This document shows positions 10,170 to 22,153 of a stretch of 64,000 nucleotides of DNA, piece after piece. The notes beneath the pieces were generated by a model. It worked only from the letters and a program-made list of their open reading frames with translations. It searched no databases and was not told where the DNA came from. The first letter of the stretch is position 1, and each line of letters opens with the position of its first letter. The DNA is from Chelydra serpentina (taxonomy: Eukaryota > Chordata > Testudines > Chelydridae), in NCBI GenBank assembly GCA_037349315.1, contig JBAIAC010000024.1:32847501-32911500 (forward strand), in the 5' to 3' direction. The position numbers were made by a program, and so were the translations under genes.

Positions 10170-13100
10170 GAGCTCAGCAACTTGCAGAATCAAGTCCATA
10201 TGTATCTCCTTTTAGGAAAAATTGTTTCTACAGTTGCAATATCAAAGTTCATGGTGATCCTTACTACGCTTTCAGCTTCTGATATCAATATCTTTATGTT
10301 TTCAATTTACTACATTTCCATTTTAATAATCCCTCAGTATTTCACAGAAGTAACAACCCTGCAAGTAGCAGAAAGACAACTTTCCTGATGTTTCTCCTCT
10401 AGTGTTCAAATGTTGCATTTACTCTGGCAAGACCTGAAGGGAGTTGTCTGCAAAATTATAGACTTTGACCACCACAGAAAATAAATGCCATGTTCCATGA
10501 GCAGAAACCAACAGGGTTTTTTTATTTTCATTTATTTGACCAAAGGGCCTAGCCAAGGAAAACTTAGTCTGCTTGAAAAGTGACCAGCTTGTCTCAGCTA
10601 TGGCTTCAAAGAAAAGATTGTATTTTGGAAAGAGAAATAATCATCTTTTTCTGATCAGAAGATTATTTAGTTTGGAGTGGACTGTTATCTCAGAATAAAT
10701 GAAAAACAGCTAAAGTAGCTGAATGAAAACTCAGAGACAATTTTTGTTTTGAACCAAAAGTGGTGGGAATATTATACAAATGGATGTATTTTCATTGACT
10801 CAATTTGATGGCGCCTTCCTTCAAAGCTATGAAGCAGCACAAATTCCCTGCTTATTTGATAGCCATCAAAGTCCCCACAAGGAAATATATTTTCAAATGC
10901 CTTTGAGTGTTAATGGTGTCCTTAATGTATGTGGGACCCCAAAAAATACAGTGGATAAAACAAAAATGTCCTATTCCAGTTGTTTAATGAGTTCCTACTG
11001 CAAATAGTTGTCAGTTTATTTAAATCCTTTGCAGTTTGCGAGTGAATGGATGTGGATAATTGACAAAGTTGTTTGAATAGAATAACTGAAGGTGGCAACA
11101 GTCTTAAACTGTGTCAAGATTCCCTTGCAATGGGATTCTAAAATGTGTAGTCTGCTTGGTTTCAAATGAAAGCTAACATCCTCATCAATCATTCAGAAGG
11201 GAGTACAGTGTAATCCTCAAACTTCTTAGTGATTAAAGATTGCTTGGATCACTTTGAGCATCAACTTCATCATGTGATATCATCTTAAAGTAACTAGCAA
11301 ACCATTTGCCTCTCCAAACCATCCTGCCTGAACCAGAGGAGGCCATGCAATTTACCTGATAAAGTGTCCCCTGTACCATACCTTAAACCACATGGACGCT
11401 AGTTTGTAAAGCAAAATTTAATGAATTCCTTTTTAAAGGTTAAATGCCCAGTGGAAAATCAAATCCTTCAGTTCAGTTTCCAAAAAAGAAGAAAATATCC
11501 TTGAACTATTAATTAAAAGGAAGCCCCCCCCAAAATTGGTCACATCCCAAACAGTTACTCAAATATAAACGTCTGGAACCGTTTTAGTAGATTAGACTCT
11601 AATCCTTCCCTAAAGTGGAAATGTTATTTGATTAGGCTAATTAAGACTGGATTTCTGACACAGTATTAATTTAGAGTGTAGTTTCCTAAAGGGTGAAGAA
11701 GGTGCCAACATGGAAACAACTGTATTTTATTCTCATTATTAAAAATAGAAACAAGGAGAGAATTTCTAAATTTAGCACCAAGTCTGTTGAATTGAATTTG
11801 CCTTCAAAACCAAGATTAAACTTTTAGTAAGTAGGCTATTTCTGCAATGAATGAGCTGAAAATCCTTTAATAAGATTTTGCCTTGTATGAGTAGAGCCTG
11901 ATCACAACTGCCTGTTTTTAGTTAAAACCTGTTTTTAGCAACTTCTGCTTTGAGAATAAGACTAAAAATTGCAATGAGATACCACTACACCCCAAAACAC
12001 AGGTTTAACTACATAGAATGTTCTCTGAATCCAGGAACCATCTGTATTCTTCTTAAATTATAGAATACACAAGTAAACTAATCCCTCAGTGTTTTGACAT
12101 CACATTAGAGAAATATTCTGCTTTGGAAACTTTTACTAACCAATAAGACAAATATGAATGTAGTTACTTCACTTTAATATTACACAAACTGGCTAATGGG
12201 AAGTAAGTCATTCTTACCGTATCATAATTCTCTTGTTCTTGCCAGCCACATTTCTATAGGTAGGTATTTGGTTTTGCTACCATATTGATAAAATATATTT
12301 GTTCGGTGAGGTTGCAAGGATTTTAAAGAAGTAATCTATCTTTGATTAATTTCTTTAAACATTCATTCATTCACTGTTGATGTGGGCTGGATACATACCA
12401 TTTACTTGGATCTGAAAGACTCTGATCCCATTACAAATTTCCTGAACTATTTATGTTCCATGTTGTTTATTTTAAATAATTTTATCTGATATCTCCATTA
12501 CCAAGGATTGAGGTCTGTGTGCTGGAGACGTGAGTTCTTGAATTCTGCTTATGTCACAAAATAAAATAAGTTTGATAGTTTCATCCTAGTCTTCATTTAT
12601 CATAGAAATATTATATCCACACATCCTAGAAATGCCATGCAGTTAGGCATGATTGGCAGTCCTCTGCTCAAGAAAGACCCAAGACTGAAGTATCAGGGAT
12701 GTTGCAGGTTAGAATCACGATGCACTGCTAAAAACACAGGACAGTTTACATACACTAACATGAACTATGAGTCTGCTCCTGCTTCTATTGCAGTCACTGG
12801 AAAAAACTCCTATTGGCTTTAATAGTGCATGGCCCTGGCGTAGTGCCCGATCCTGCTAGTTCCATTAGCACCGAAAACACTGACAAATTTAAAAAAAATA
12901 ACAAAAGGGAAAGGATCCTGCCATATTGGCTAGCAAAAAACAAACAAACAAAAAATGATAAAGGAATGAGAGTTCACCCAAAGAGAAGAGGTTGGCTTCA
13001 TCAAGGGTTGGCTAAACTGGGTCCTATGTGAGCACTACTGATGAACCCAGTGATTTTCCTGAGTTTCTTATTCATATGGCATGAACTCAAAATGCTTTTT

Positions 13101-14320
13101 TTGTTTGATGCAGGTTGTCATGCATTTGAAGTGTTTTACAGACTTATTAAAATTTCAACTTATTTCCAGAAAAGACAAATTTCATCACAGGTAAGGAGTG
13201 TTAATTTTGTGTTTAAAATTTCACTACATGTAATTCTGCATTGAACTTCTATACAGCTTACAATAGTAAGATATTCTATCTACCACATTTATTTTTCAAC
13301 ACCCCAAATTAAGACAATCTATACAGAAATGTTCATTTATTAGCAACTGGTGTTTGACAGTTTATTTCATGTAAGCCTCCAGCTTTCCTTGGCAAGCTTA
13401 TTTGCATAATGTGTTATTATGTCTAAATGGAAAACTAAATGCCTCCATGTGGTCTTTAAATGACAAGTGCTTGTCAGCTTCATGCAATATTCAGAAGTAA
13501 TAGATCCAAATCACAACAGCACTCACTGAGATGTTAAAAAAAACTTGTTGTGTATCCTTCCTTGACAAATTTACACTTTGGTACAGAATTGTCAATTAGA
13601 GTTTCCATGTGTTAAACAGTTCAGTTCAACTGTGAAGGAATTTACTGTAGCTTTATTCTGCAGTGCTTTGAGTAATTACAATTCACACTGCTATTTATTT
13701 ATTTCAGACAATGCAGCTCAGGGAATAATCTTCAGATGACCTTGGCAAGATATACCCAAGAACTTCGGCTTTAATTATTTTTGAAAACATGAATGCTCTA
13801 TGACAATGGTTATGAGATCCGTGGAATATCTCTTATGAAGTTCACATTTTAAATAATCCTTGGGTATGAAATTTTAAAACATACATATCTATGTATTGAA
13901 CTGTGCTTTCTTAAAATAGAAAACTGGCATGTTTGTATATTGTTTTAGGTTACCAAGGGCTTCATAAATAAAAGGACCAAGAATCAATACTAGTGTAAAC
14001 CTCATCTCTATTGCACATGCGTCCTAGGTATCTACAGAGTATTAACTACTCTCATAAAGTTCTGTCTTAAACTTCTATGTACTAAGCACATTGTAAATCC
14101 TGAAGTGGAGTCCTTAGGGGTGATTTTTGTTGTTGTTGTTTTAAAATCTGGGTGGGGGGAGGGGATCTGTTGTGTTGATAAGGGAGGTTGAAGGTTGTCT
14201 AGTTGTCTAGGGAGATGTTAATGAAGTTGTTGTTCACAATTACAACACTAAACAGTTAAGTGTGGTCCAGGGTTTTGTGTCAAGTTTTATGCCAGCTTAT
14301 TTCCATTGTAACAACCACCA
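10170..14320. other. Unannotated intergenic sequence
   Basis: AT-rich. I find no recognisable gene, LINE or LTR. Fragments such as tctgctcctgcttctattgcagtc (about 12774-12800) resemble wording of the palindromic 'ggccctgat' family but are too short to call. The block could hide conserved non-coding elements, which cannot be judged from one sequence. Confidence 0.45.
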
Positions 14321-14325
14321 TTAAT

Positions 14326-15510
14326 TTTTTAAAATTCTTTATTAAAGATACAGAAAAATAAAAACAGTTTTAAACATTTGAAATGTAAAATATTAAGTAA
14401 GACTTTAAATTTAATGGCATTCCTTATTCCCTTTCCCTTTTTGTTGTTTAATATCTTTTGTAGGGGGGAACCTACTGTTTGACAGGCTTTTTTAGATGGT
14501 ATCAAAGATACTCCGTTATTTTGGGAGTAAAGTGAACGTTAGTTGAGATGATCTGGAGCTCATCTAGAGCAGTTGTTGCTGATGTCTGATCCTCTTTTTT
14601 TTTTTAAAGACAAAACAAAAGAAACACACACAAAGGGCGAAAAGAAGAATAGCAAAGAGAGTAAATGCAGCTTCTATCTCTGGTGCTGCCTCTCACTCGC
14701 AACCTTGCTGCTGGAGAAACATTGGCACTCAGCACATGGTCTTATCATCCATTCGGAGACTTAGTAAACTTGTACCAGAGTGTTGCTTTAGCTTCTTCTT
14801 TGATCACAGGCTTACAGCAGTGTTGTAAAGGTGGACTTGTCTTGGCTGGCTCAACCACATTCTTATTACAGTAATTACAAAAGAAGAGAGAGAGAGGAAA
14901 GAGGAGAAATAAGGTAGAGGGTGTTTTGGGGGCATCATTTATCTGGGGGTCACTAAATGGGAGGTGTTGGGGAGAACAGGAACCCAATCCTTATATCCCA
15001 AGTATTCAGGATTTGGCCAAAGCCAGTGGAGGGGGTAATGTCAACTGTTCCCTCTTTCTTGCCTGGTCTAGTTAGGATGCCTAAGGCCTATTGGAGTCAT
15101 GGTGGATCCGAGGGTCGCAGGACATGGTGGGGATGGCAGTCATGATAGTAAAGCTTGCTGTGTCCAATCTGTGTCACCCCTCTTCCATTTAGTGGCCCTC
15201 AGACAAGCAATATCCAGGAAAGGGTCACAACCTAATCTCATTAACATTGACCATTCCATACACATTTTGGTGCTTTCAATTATGAATATTTCTTCCCATT
15301 TCTAGAATCTTTCAGCTCATTGCCATGCCAGCCTATGACTTTACCAGCCTTACTGACCTCTTATCGTAAGTCCCTTTAACTTTGTACCCATCTCTTTATC
15401 TTCAACTTTCCCTGATGTTCATAAACAATTTTATGTTACTTTGGACAACTTAGAGGCCTCTACACAACAAATTGTCCGGTGACAACCAATCCCTCTTTTT
15501 AAAAAAAAAA
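14326..15510 (-). mobile_element. Possible antisense retroelement or LTR remnant
   Basis: Read on the minus strand, the block ends with an AATAAA polyadenylation signal (seen as tttatt at about 14337) followed by an A-rich stretch, and begins near ggttgtcaccggacaatttg. This is weak evidence for a transcribed, inserted unit in antisense. No coding sequence is recognisable. The class and both edges are uncertain. Confidence 0.3.
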
Positions 15511-16414
15511 ACATAAAGAAAACCTGGCTTCTGTTCGTGGTATGTACAGTAGTTATAGAAATGAATTGGTAGCCTTTCTATTTGTTGAGGTTGTTGTACA
15601 TTATAACCAGGAGCATGGCTTGAGACATGACATTTAGACTGAGCAAGGTGCCCAGTTGTGATACACTAAAAGAGACTGAAGACACAGGAGTTGCAAGCTG
15701 AGCCTCCACAAGATAGCAACTCGTGTTCTGCATTTTGTGTAAACCTTTAAGACTGAAAAAGTGCATAGTCACCTTTTTTCTCAGTGAAAATCTGTCCAAC
15801 TCTTTTAATCTGTCATCAAATATTCAAAGCTTAAGGCTGAGTACCATGTTGGTTGACTTACTCTCCACCCTCTCTCTTCTCTAAGATAGATGTTTGAGAT
15901 GACACTTTGTTTTCAGGACAGACAAGGCAATGCTGACAAGAAACCAGAAGACTCACTCAAACCTGAATGAATGGGGCTCTTGCCGATGCTGCATTCATTC
16001 TCTATATTAACTTGTGGCAGGGAATTAAATCTGATGGTTTCATCTGAAACATCAACTTGTTAACCCCAACCCCTTTCCTTGCATAACTGCAGTGCAGTCA
16101 ATGCCTTGCTAGGAGATTCTGCATTTGAAAAGTCTTTTGTTGAGAGTAATATGTGTCTCTTCTTCATTTGTTCCAAAGACCTGTTCATGAATCTGGAAAT
16201 GATCTTCCCAAGAGACCAAAACTGATAATTCTTCGAATTTCTTATTTTCATGGGGTTTTTTTCTGCTTTCTAATGTCGCATTTATTTTTTAATACATATT
16301 TCTTATTCAGACACTAACACTGTGTGGAAATAAGTTTTAATGTGGAAATAAGTATTTTACTTTGTTAAGCTTTCATTAGTACAGTTCTTTAATAGGATCA
16401 AAAGCAACTTGAAC

Positions 16415-16641
16415 CCTCTTTGGTAAGAAGCGACAAAGAGTCCTGTGGCACCTTATAGACTAACAGATGTATTGGAGCATAAGCTTTCATGGGTGAATAC
16501 CCACTTCTTCAGATGCACTTATTCACCCACGAAAGCTTATGCTCCAATACATCTGTTAGTCTATAAGGTGCCACAGGACTCTTTGTCGCTTCTACAAATC
16601 CAGACTAACACGGCTACCCCTCTGATACTCCTCTTTGGTAA
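16415..16641 (+). mobile_element. Intact fold-back element with 12-bp target duplication
   Basis: Two 73-bp arms, 16427-16499 and 16520-16592, are reverse complements at 72 of 73 positions and are separated by a 20-bp loop. A 37-bp asymmetric tail follows (16593-16629: agactaacacggctacccct...). The whole is flanked by an exact 12-bp direct repeat, cctctttggtaa, at 16415-16426 and 16630-16641. There is no coding potential. The arm similarity suggests recent insertion or selection for the hairpin. A 12-bp duplication is longer than those made by hAT (8), Harbinger (3) or mariner/Tigger (2) transposases. Confidence 0.85.
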
Positions 16642-16782
16642 CTTTCCAGTGATCATTTACATACTACACAATTGACCTGCACTAGTAAGAACACCCTTCA
16701 CACCATTCGAAAAGCTCTAATGCAAAACCTACCCATTGCACAATACAATTAATAGGGAAGCCTATCAGAGCATGTGTATAAT

Positions 16783-17028
16783 GCATCTGGGAGCGAGCCT
16801 CCTAGCCCAGTCCACAGACTCACGACTGTGCACTAAAAATAGCTGTGTAGCTGTACCAACTCAGGCAGAGCTTCGGCTCTCAAGCCCATCCCATCCCTCG
16901 GGCTTGAGAATTCAAGCTCTAGTCTGAGTCAGTATGTCAAAAAATGTCTACATAGCACAGCTATTTTTAGTGTGCTAGCCCGAGTCCCAGTAACCTAAGT
17001 CTGTGACTGGGAGGCTCACCCCCAGATG
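16783..17028. mobile_element. MITE-like element with outer and inner inverted repeats
   Basis: The outer ends (gcatctgggagcgagcctcc at 16783 and ggaggctcacccccagatgt ending about 17029) are inverted repeats extending about 35 bp with a few changes. Inside lies a second, perfect 17-bp inverted pair, cactaaaaatagctgtg at 16831-16847 and its complement at 16956-16972. No clean target duplication was found. Non-coding, family not named. Confidence 0.6.
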
Positions 17029-17039
17029 TAGTGCAAGAC

Positions 17040-19436
17040 AAACGCTAAGTCTTCAAGTACAATACTTTCATTAAAGAGCTGAATAAAGATCCGGTCTGAA
17101 AGGCAACAGTGTGATAAAATGTGTGAATTCCTGAGGGCTTGCAGAAACAGGCACAGATTCTGTGCTAGATTCTGCAGTGCATGGCTGGAAACCAAGTGAT
17201 GGTTGATGAGCTGCGTGTTTTTAGAACCAGAGCTGGGTGTTTTTTCAAAACTGGTTGGTGATCTATTTAACGAGCTTTGTTTGGCAGCTCTCTGTCAGGG
17301 TTGGGAGCACAGCTGGAGGTTTGTGAGTTATTGTTAATGAGGGCAGACCTGAATCCGGTATAACAGTGAATCCACTGAAAAGGAAGACTGCAAACAGGCA
17401 ATTCCCTGAGGGAGTTCAGAGAGGCAATATAAAATAATAGAATGGTTCAGCAGTTTTATTAAAAAAGAATAAAGTCTTGAGTTCTCACTACTCTAGGGTA
17501 TTTCGCCAAAATCTCCAGTGCAGTGCAACCAGTGATTTAATTGAGACTAGTGCTAAAATCCCTGGCAACCTTATTGTAGACAATGAAGCTAATTAAACCC
17601 ACGTTTATGAATTTTTTTGGTCACCCCAAATCTGTGTTGTTTGGCAAAAAAAGAGGCTTTGCTTTAAAACCTTCATCCAGCTATTCCAGTGACCACTGGG
17701 CATGGATCTTTACCTTCCCAAAGGCATTCTCTCTTCTGCCTCCTAAGCAGCCACTCTTTGAACTCTCTCAAGGAGTAGAAACTATACAGCCACATGCCAC
17801 AGATAGCAAACAGCCAAAATACACAGTTAACCAAACAATTTGTTCCCATAAAGTATTCAGTGAACATTTTGTGAATAACAAACATGTTAATAAAAAAAAT
17901 TCAGTACTGGTTAGCGAATAATTCACAAACAGGTAATAAGGATTCAGTTTGTGGGAGAATTTATTCACACTGAATAATTCAATCTGCTCTAGCTAACTAT
18001 ACACTAACTTCTGTGAGCGGATATGAAAATTTGAAGTCTGGGACTTTATATTCAGTAATGTCAAGAAAATTCTGCACTCCAAGTGGCATCTTAAATCGCG
18101 TCTTTGGCTGTAGTTTCTCAAAATAATGCACAGCGTCAAGTTCATATGTTGTTTAGCTTTCTCTGTTTTTTTTTAAAGTTTGTTCAAAAATAAATAAATT
18201 AAGAGTTATAGTTTCATCTTAATGTACAATGATTTATATGTGCAACTCCCTGTGCATCAAAATGAGAATAAACCCCCTGGTGTCTGAAACTATGTACAGT
18301 TGCATCAGAAAGCTTTTTATTTCTGTTAATCTACTCTTGTTGAAAGAATAGATTTAATTATCTGAAGAGATTGCAATCAGAATAGATCTTAAGGTAAAAG
18401 AAAAGTGCCTGGCAATATGAAATTTTAAAAGCATTACTATTAATTTTTATCCTATTACAGAAAAGGTTTTTTTTTAAATAAAAAAAAATATCACTCTTCT
18501 TATGATAACCTTATTTAAGATTAATTATGCATCTAGAACTCTCAGTGAAGGATGCAACATTCAAGGAAACCATGTTGAATTTCAGTAATTTAAAAAGTCC
18601 AGTGATATTAAAATGAAATGGGACCCTCAAGCCAACTTTGTGGGGGGCAATTATGACACATTACTGTATGAATCACACACTGTGATTAAACTGATAGGAG
18701 GTACTCAACATTAGCACTTGCTTTGAAAGGGGCACTGATTACCATTTGTACTATGCATTTTGGTAATCAGAAATCATTACAGAAAATACTACATTAACTG
18801 AACAAATATCCCCCTAGCTGCACTAAATTTACAGATTTCCTCCCTCCCCCCCACACTAACGTTATGCATGTAAGTAAATAAAATTACGTTTTGCTACATG
18901 ATATTAGCGCTTCATCAGGTACTTAGCTCACCAAATCAGTGTTCTGTCAGAGAAAAGCAGGACCATTGTATTACAGAACAAATACTTTAAAATACCTCCT
19001 ATCTAATTTTTTAACTTTGATTTTCAAATTGGCTGCAACCACACTTTATAAATCATCAGTCACTTGTGATTTGTAAAAATAGCCATATGAGAGGATAAAA
19101 CTAACAGGAAGTGGCAACATCGACTTTAGAACTCCTGACTTATTCCTACTAAATTGCTGTTGATCAGGTTTCAGGAATTCATTCTGTGGAGGAATCTTCA
19201 GGGTCTATCTTCTTGTAAAACATTAATGGGCATGTATTCTGCAAGAACTAAATGTTCTCACACATTTTAACACCTAGAACTATGGGTAATTTAGGGGATT
19301 TTGACCTAACTATTGTACTAAATACTAATTTTACTGCAGCATTTTTGTCAATGACCTCCATATGTATTTTTACACACAAGCACGTGCGCACACAAACAAC
19401 CTTTTTTTTATTCAAGTCTTTGCACAATCACATTAT
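17040..19436. other. Unannotated intergenic sequence
   Basis: AT-rich sequence with poly-T and poly-A runs (for example about 18160 and 18465-18490). I see no supported gene or named repeat. Confidence 0.45.
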
Positions 19437-19441
19437 GATAC

Positions 19442-19830
19442 TGAGCAACAGCACCTGAGGCATCAGTCTGGTCACTGCAACTCCAGTTAGTTACCTCAGA
19501 GCACACCTGAGTATGGGAACTGCTCCTAGTTGACGTGCTGGAGGGTGTTAAAAGGCTAATTAACTCATTAACCCAGATGGTACAAAAGGTGCAGGACAGC
19601 CGTATGAAAGGGAGGAAAAGAAGAGAGCAGACTTGTAGAGTCAGAGCTCTAAGTGCTATTTCCCCTCCGGAGCTGGGGTCTCCATGTTACTGTTGGGATG
19701 AGGTTGCATAGTCTGTAAAGGTAATAGAAAAGACAACTGTAAATAAATGGCATGGGGTGTTATACCAGAAGAAGCAGCTCAGCTATTTGCAGGCTAGAAA
19801 GTAGTAGGAGAAAGTCCATCCTGCCATACA
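19442..19830 (+). repeat. 5' LTR of the Gypsy-type element
   Basis: Aligns by eye with 22154-22972 once the MITE there is removed. Shared segments include tatgggaactgctcc, the aagctaattaac-like stretch, cagatggtacaaaaggc/t, agcagacttgt and the agtctgt.aaggt stretch. Ends near tgccataca. Confidence 0.7.
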
Positions 19831-19879
19831 TGTGGACTTGTCTGGGATCTTAGCTGGTATTTGGGTGTGGTGGCTTGGA

Positions 19880-20219
19880 CAATGGAGGAGACCCTGTAAA
19901 ACAATAGGAGGAGATGCTGAAGATTCTTCAAAGCTTCTAGCAGTCTCACCATCTGGAGAGGCAGGCCTTGCTCACCAGGCAGGCTGAGCAACAGAAGAGC
20001 TGGCAGGACTTCATAGGAGAACAAGCCAACATGCAGCAGCTTTTCCAGAAGGTGGTGAGTTCTCTAGTGTGGAATGGCAACTGAACACAGGCCATCGGGA
20101 TCTGTAAGATTGGCCCTGCAGCTGACCCTGCCATGTTCCTGGACCCTGTTGCTAGCCCCTTATTTGACCAGAGAGCTCAAGTCACCTATATGTCACTGAA
20201 TGATGAACAGGCCAGACAC
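19880..20219 (+). pseudogene. Gypsy gag N-terminal remnant
   Basis: A frame through about 19925-20050 reads SHHLERQALLTRQAEQQKSW and then ANMQQLFQKVVSSLVW. It is rich in Gln, Leu and Glu like the coiled-coil N-terminus of Gmr1-type gag proteins, with an in-frame stop just upstream. The reading breaks before the Harbinger MITE at 20223. Function in the family: capsid assembly. This copy is inactive. Confidence 0.45.
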
Positions 20220-20524
20220 TAAGGGCTGGTCCACACTAACCCCCCATGTCGAACTAAGATACTTTGTTAAGAAGCTTCGTTAATAACAGCTACGTTAATA
20301 AGAAGTATCTTAGTTCGATCTTCAAAGCACTTACCACGGGTCCACATGCGGCAGGCAGGCTCCCCCGTCGACAGCGCTTACTCCTCGCGGCGAGCAGGAG
20401 TACCGGTGTTGACGGCGCGCACTTCCAGGATCAATTTATCGCATCTAGACAAGACGTGATAAATCGATCTCAGAAGATCAATTGCTTACCGCCGAACCCG
20501 GAGGCAAGTATAGACGTACCCTAA
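20220..20524. mobile_element. Harbinger-type MITE in the gag region
   Basis: A 299-bp non-coding block, 20223-20521, starts gggctggtccacacta and ends tagacgtaccc, giving short imperfect terminal inverted repeats. It is flanked by TAA on both sides (20220-20222 and 20522-20524), the 3-bp TWA duplication typical of Harbinger. The interior has inverted pairs such as aactaagatact and agtatcttagtt. Similar elements are common in turtle DNA as I remember it. Confidence 0.75.
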
Positions 20525-20569
20525 GAGCGTAAAGGTGACCATCCTAGATTGAATCAGCCTCTCCAGTGA

Positions 20570-21107
20570 GAAATACAGTCAAAACCTTTGAGGTACGAGG
20601 TGGACTGGAGTGGTGTGGTCCTGGGCCTTTGACCAAAAGTTGGTAGACTAGGCCATCCAGTGGCTGAGGCCAAACACTCAAATGGTGGGGGAGATAATGA
20701 AGGCTCTGGTGTTGGAACAGTTCCTTTGGGGCCTCCCTGAGATTATATGGGTGTGGATTAGATAGCATCAACCTGCTACTTTGGATGCCTCTGTAAAATA
20801 ATGGAGGAGGTTGCCATCCCCAGCAAGAGGGCTGATCCTATAGAGGACCAGAAGTTTGGGGAACCCACAGCCACCAAGGACATGGAGGGGAAGAAGGAAG
20901 AGCCCAGAAGAGCTCCAGCTGGGGCTCAACCAATTACGTTTTCAGCGTGGACATCTTGGATCCATGGGGGGAAAAATACTGCCCATACTTGGAATGGAGT
21001 TTGGCCAAGTTTTGCAGCTAGGTCAGTACTGCAGGAAAGGCCAAATGAAAGACATTGTCCACCATTCCAGTAATGGCAGGAAGGAAACCCCCAAAGGGGC
21101 CTGGTAA
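20570..21107 (+). pseudogene. Gypsy gag remnant with SCAN-like domain
   Basis: Translated from 20652, the sequence reads [20 protein letters not shown], then [17 protein letters not shown], a stop (TAG at 20763-20765), then HQPATLDASVK. It matches the SCAN core pattern 'WLRPE..TKEQILELLVLEQFLxxLPxELQxWV..H.PxxxxEAV'. SCAN mediates dimerisation in vertebrate zinc-finger proteins and is a relative of the retroviral capsid C-terminal domain. The downstream frame (20856-21107) contains an FQRGHLG segment that may be a decayed zinc knuckle. The region is non-functional. Confidence 0.7.
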
Positions 21108-21119
21108 ACACAGCCTCCA

Positions 21120-21798
21120 CTTGCTCCCTGGTCTAGAGGGAGTTGGTGAACCCCACACTGATTCCAGGGGCAAGTGAGAGACTAGAGTGTCCGGGGGTGG
21201 GGACAGTGCTGCACTGTGGCAGAGGAACCCCCGTCAGCCCAGGGAAGGTTTAACTGAAAGCGCAGTGGGGTAGTGGAGCGACTGCCTCTACCTAAACTGA
21301 TTGAAGACCCTGTCCACTGCGGGGGGGGAGGGGGGAGTGGTGTTTTGAGCCCCAGCTGAAGAAACTGAGAACTTGAGGAGGAAATGGAGCAGGAAAGAAA
21401 AAACTAAACTGGTGGGGGCAAATTTAGAAACCCTTAGACAACAGCCTTCGGCCCTACCCAGCTGAAAGGGGAATAAAAGAGTCCCCCAAAATACTGAGGG
21501 GTAGAGGATAGACAACCTGAGATCCTTAAAGATAGAGGGATGCATGGAATCCTCCACACTGCAGCCCCAAGGAGAAGAAGCCCAAGTGGTTGTGAGAGCC
21601 CAAGGCCCTGAGCAATCAGGGGAGGAGGGGAGTGCCCTCAATCCACCACCAGATACAACAGGGGAGAATAGAGAGAGCAATTCCCCAGAGCACCCATGGC
21701 ATGATGACTTGTGGGCTGTAATGGAGGTGGCCTCTCCCCACCAAGTCTGATATCTGTGGGTAGAAAATGAGTGAGCACTACAGTGACCTAGCTGATCA
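21120..21798. other. Gypsy interior, no recognisable pol
   Basis: GC-rich sequence between the gag remnant and the hAT MITE, with a poly-G run (21320-21335). Where protease, RT and integrase would be expected I see no matching motif, which implies a large internal deletion or a non-autonomous element. Confidence 0.5.
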
Positions 21799-22060
21799 CC
21801 CTGGGGCAGGGATTCTCGAACTTCATTGTACCGTGACCCCCTTCTGACCACAAAAATTACTATACGACCCCAGGAGTGGGGACCTGAGCCTGCCCAAGCC
21901 CTGCTGCCCCGAAGGCTTTGGCTTCAGCCCCATGGCTGATGGGGCTCGGGCTTCAGCCCCTGGGAAATGGGGCTCCAGCAAATCTAATGCCAGCCCTGGT
22001 GACCCCATTAAAATGGAGTTTTATGTCCTGACCCACAGTTTGAGAACTGCTGCCCTAGGG
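21799..22060. mobile_element. hAT-type MITE with 8-bp target duplication
   Basis: Element 21807-22052 has terminal inverted repeats cagggattctcgaac and gtttgagaactgctg (12 of 15 match), flanked by ccctgggg (21799-21806) and ccctaggg (22053-22060), an 8-bp duplication with one change. The interior is GC-rich and non-coding. Its ends resemble those of the element at 53889-54161. Confidence 0.85.
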
Positions 22061-22137
22061 ATTTAGACTGTACCTGGAAGGTGGCACCACTGATAAGCAA
22101 GGGAGAGCAAGGGGAAAGAAAAAGCTGATGGTCAGGT

Positions 22138-22151
22138 AAGGTGGGGAGAGA
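22138..22151 (+). other. Polypurine tract-like site before 3' LTR
   Basis: The purine-rich stretch aaggtggggagaga lies 2 bp upstream of the 3' LTR start (tgtgacagtg), where the plus-strand primer of LTR elements is expected. Assignment is by position and composition. Confidence 0.5.
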
Positions 22152-22153
22152 TG

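Noticed and set aside
19437..19441. gatac as the Gypsy 5' target duplication
   Set aside because: No matching 5-mer follows the 3' LTR at about 22972, so no duplication is claimed.
21288..21851. A 187-codon minus-strand open frame
   Set aside because: It lies inside the Gypsy interior opposite the element's coding strand and has no domain; a shadow frame.
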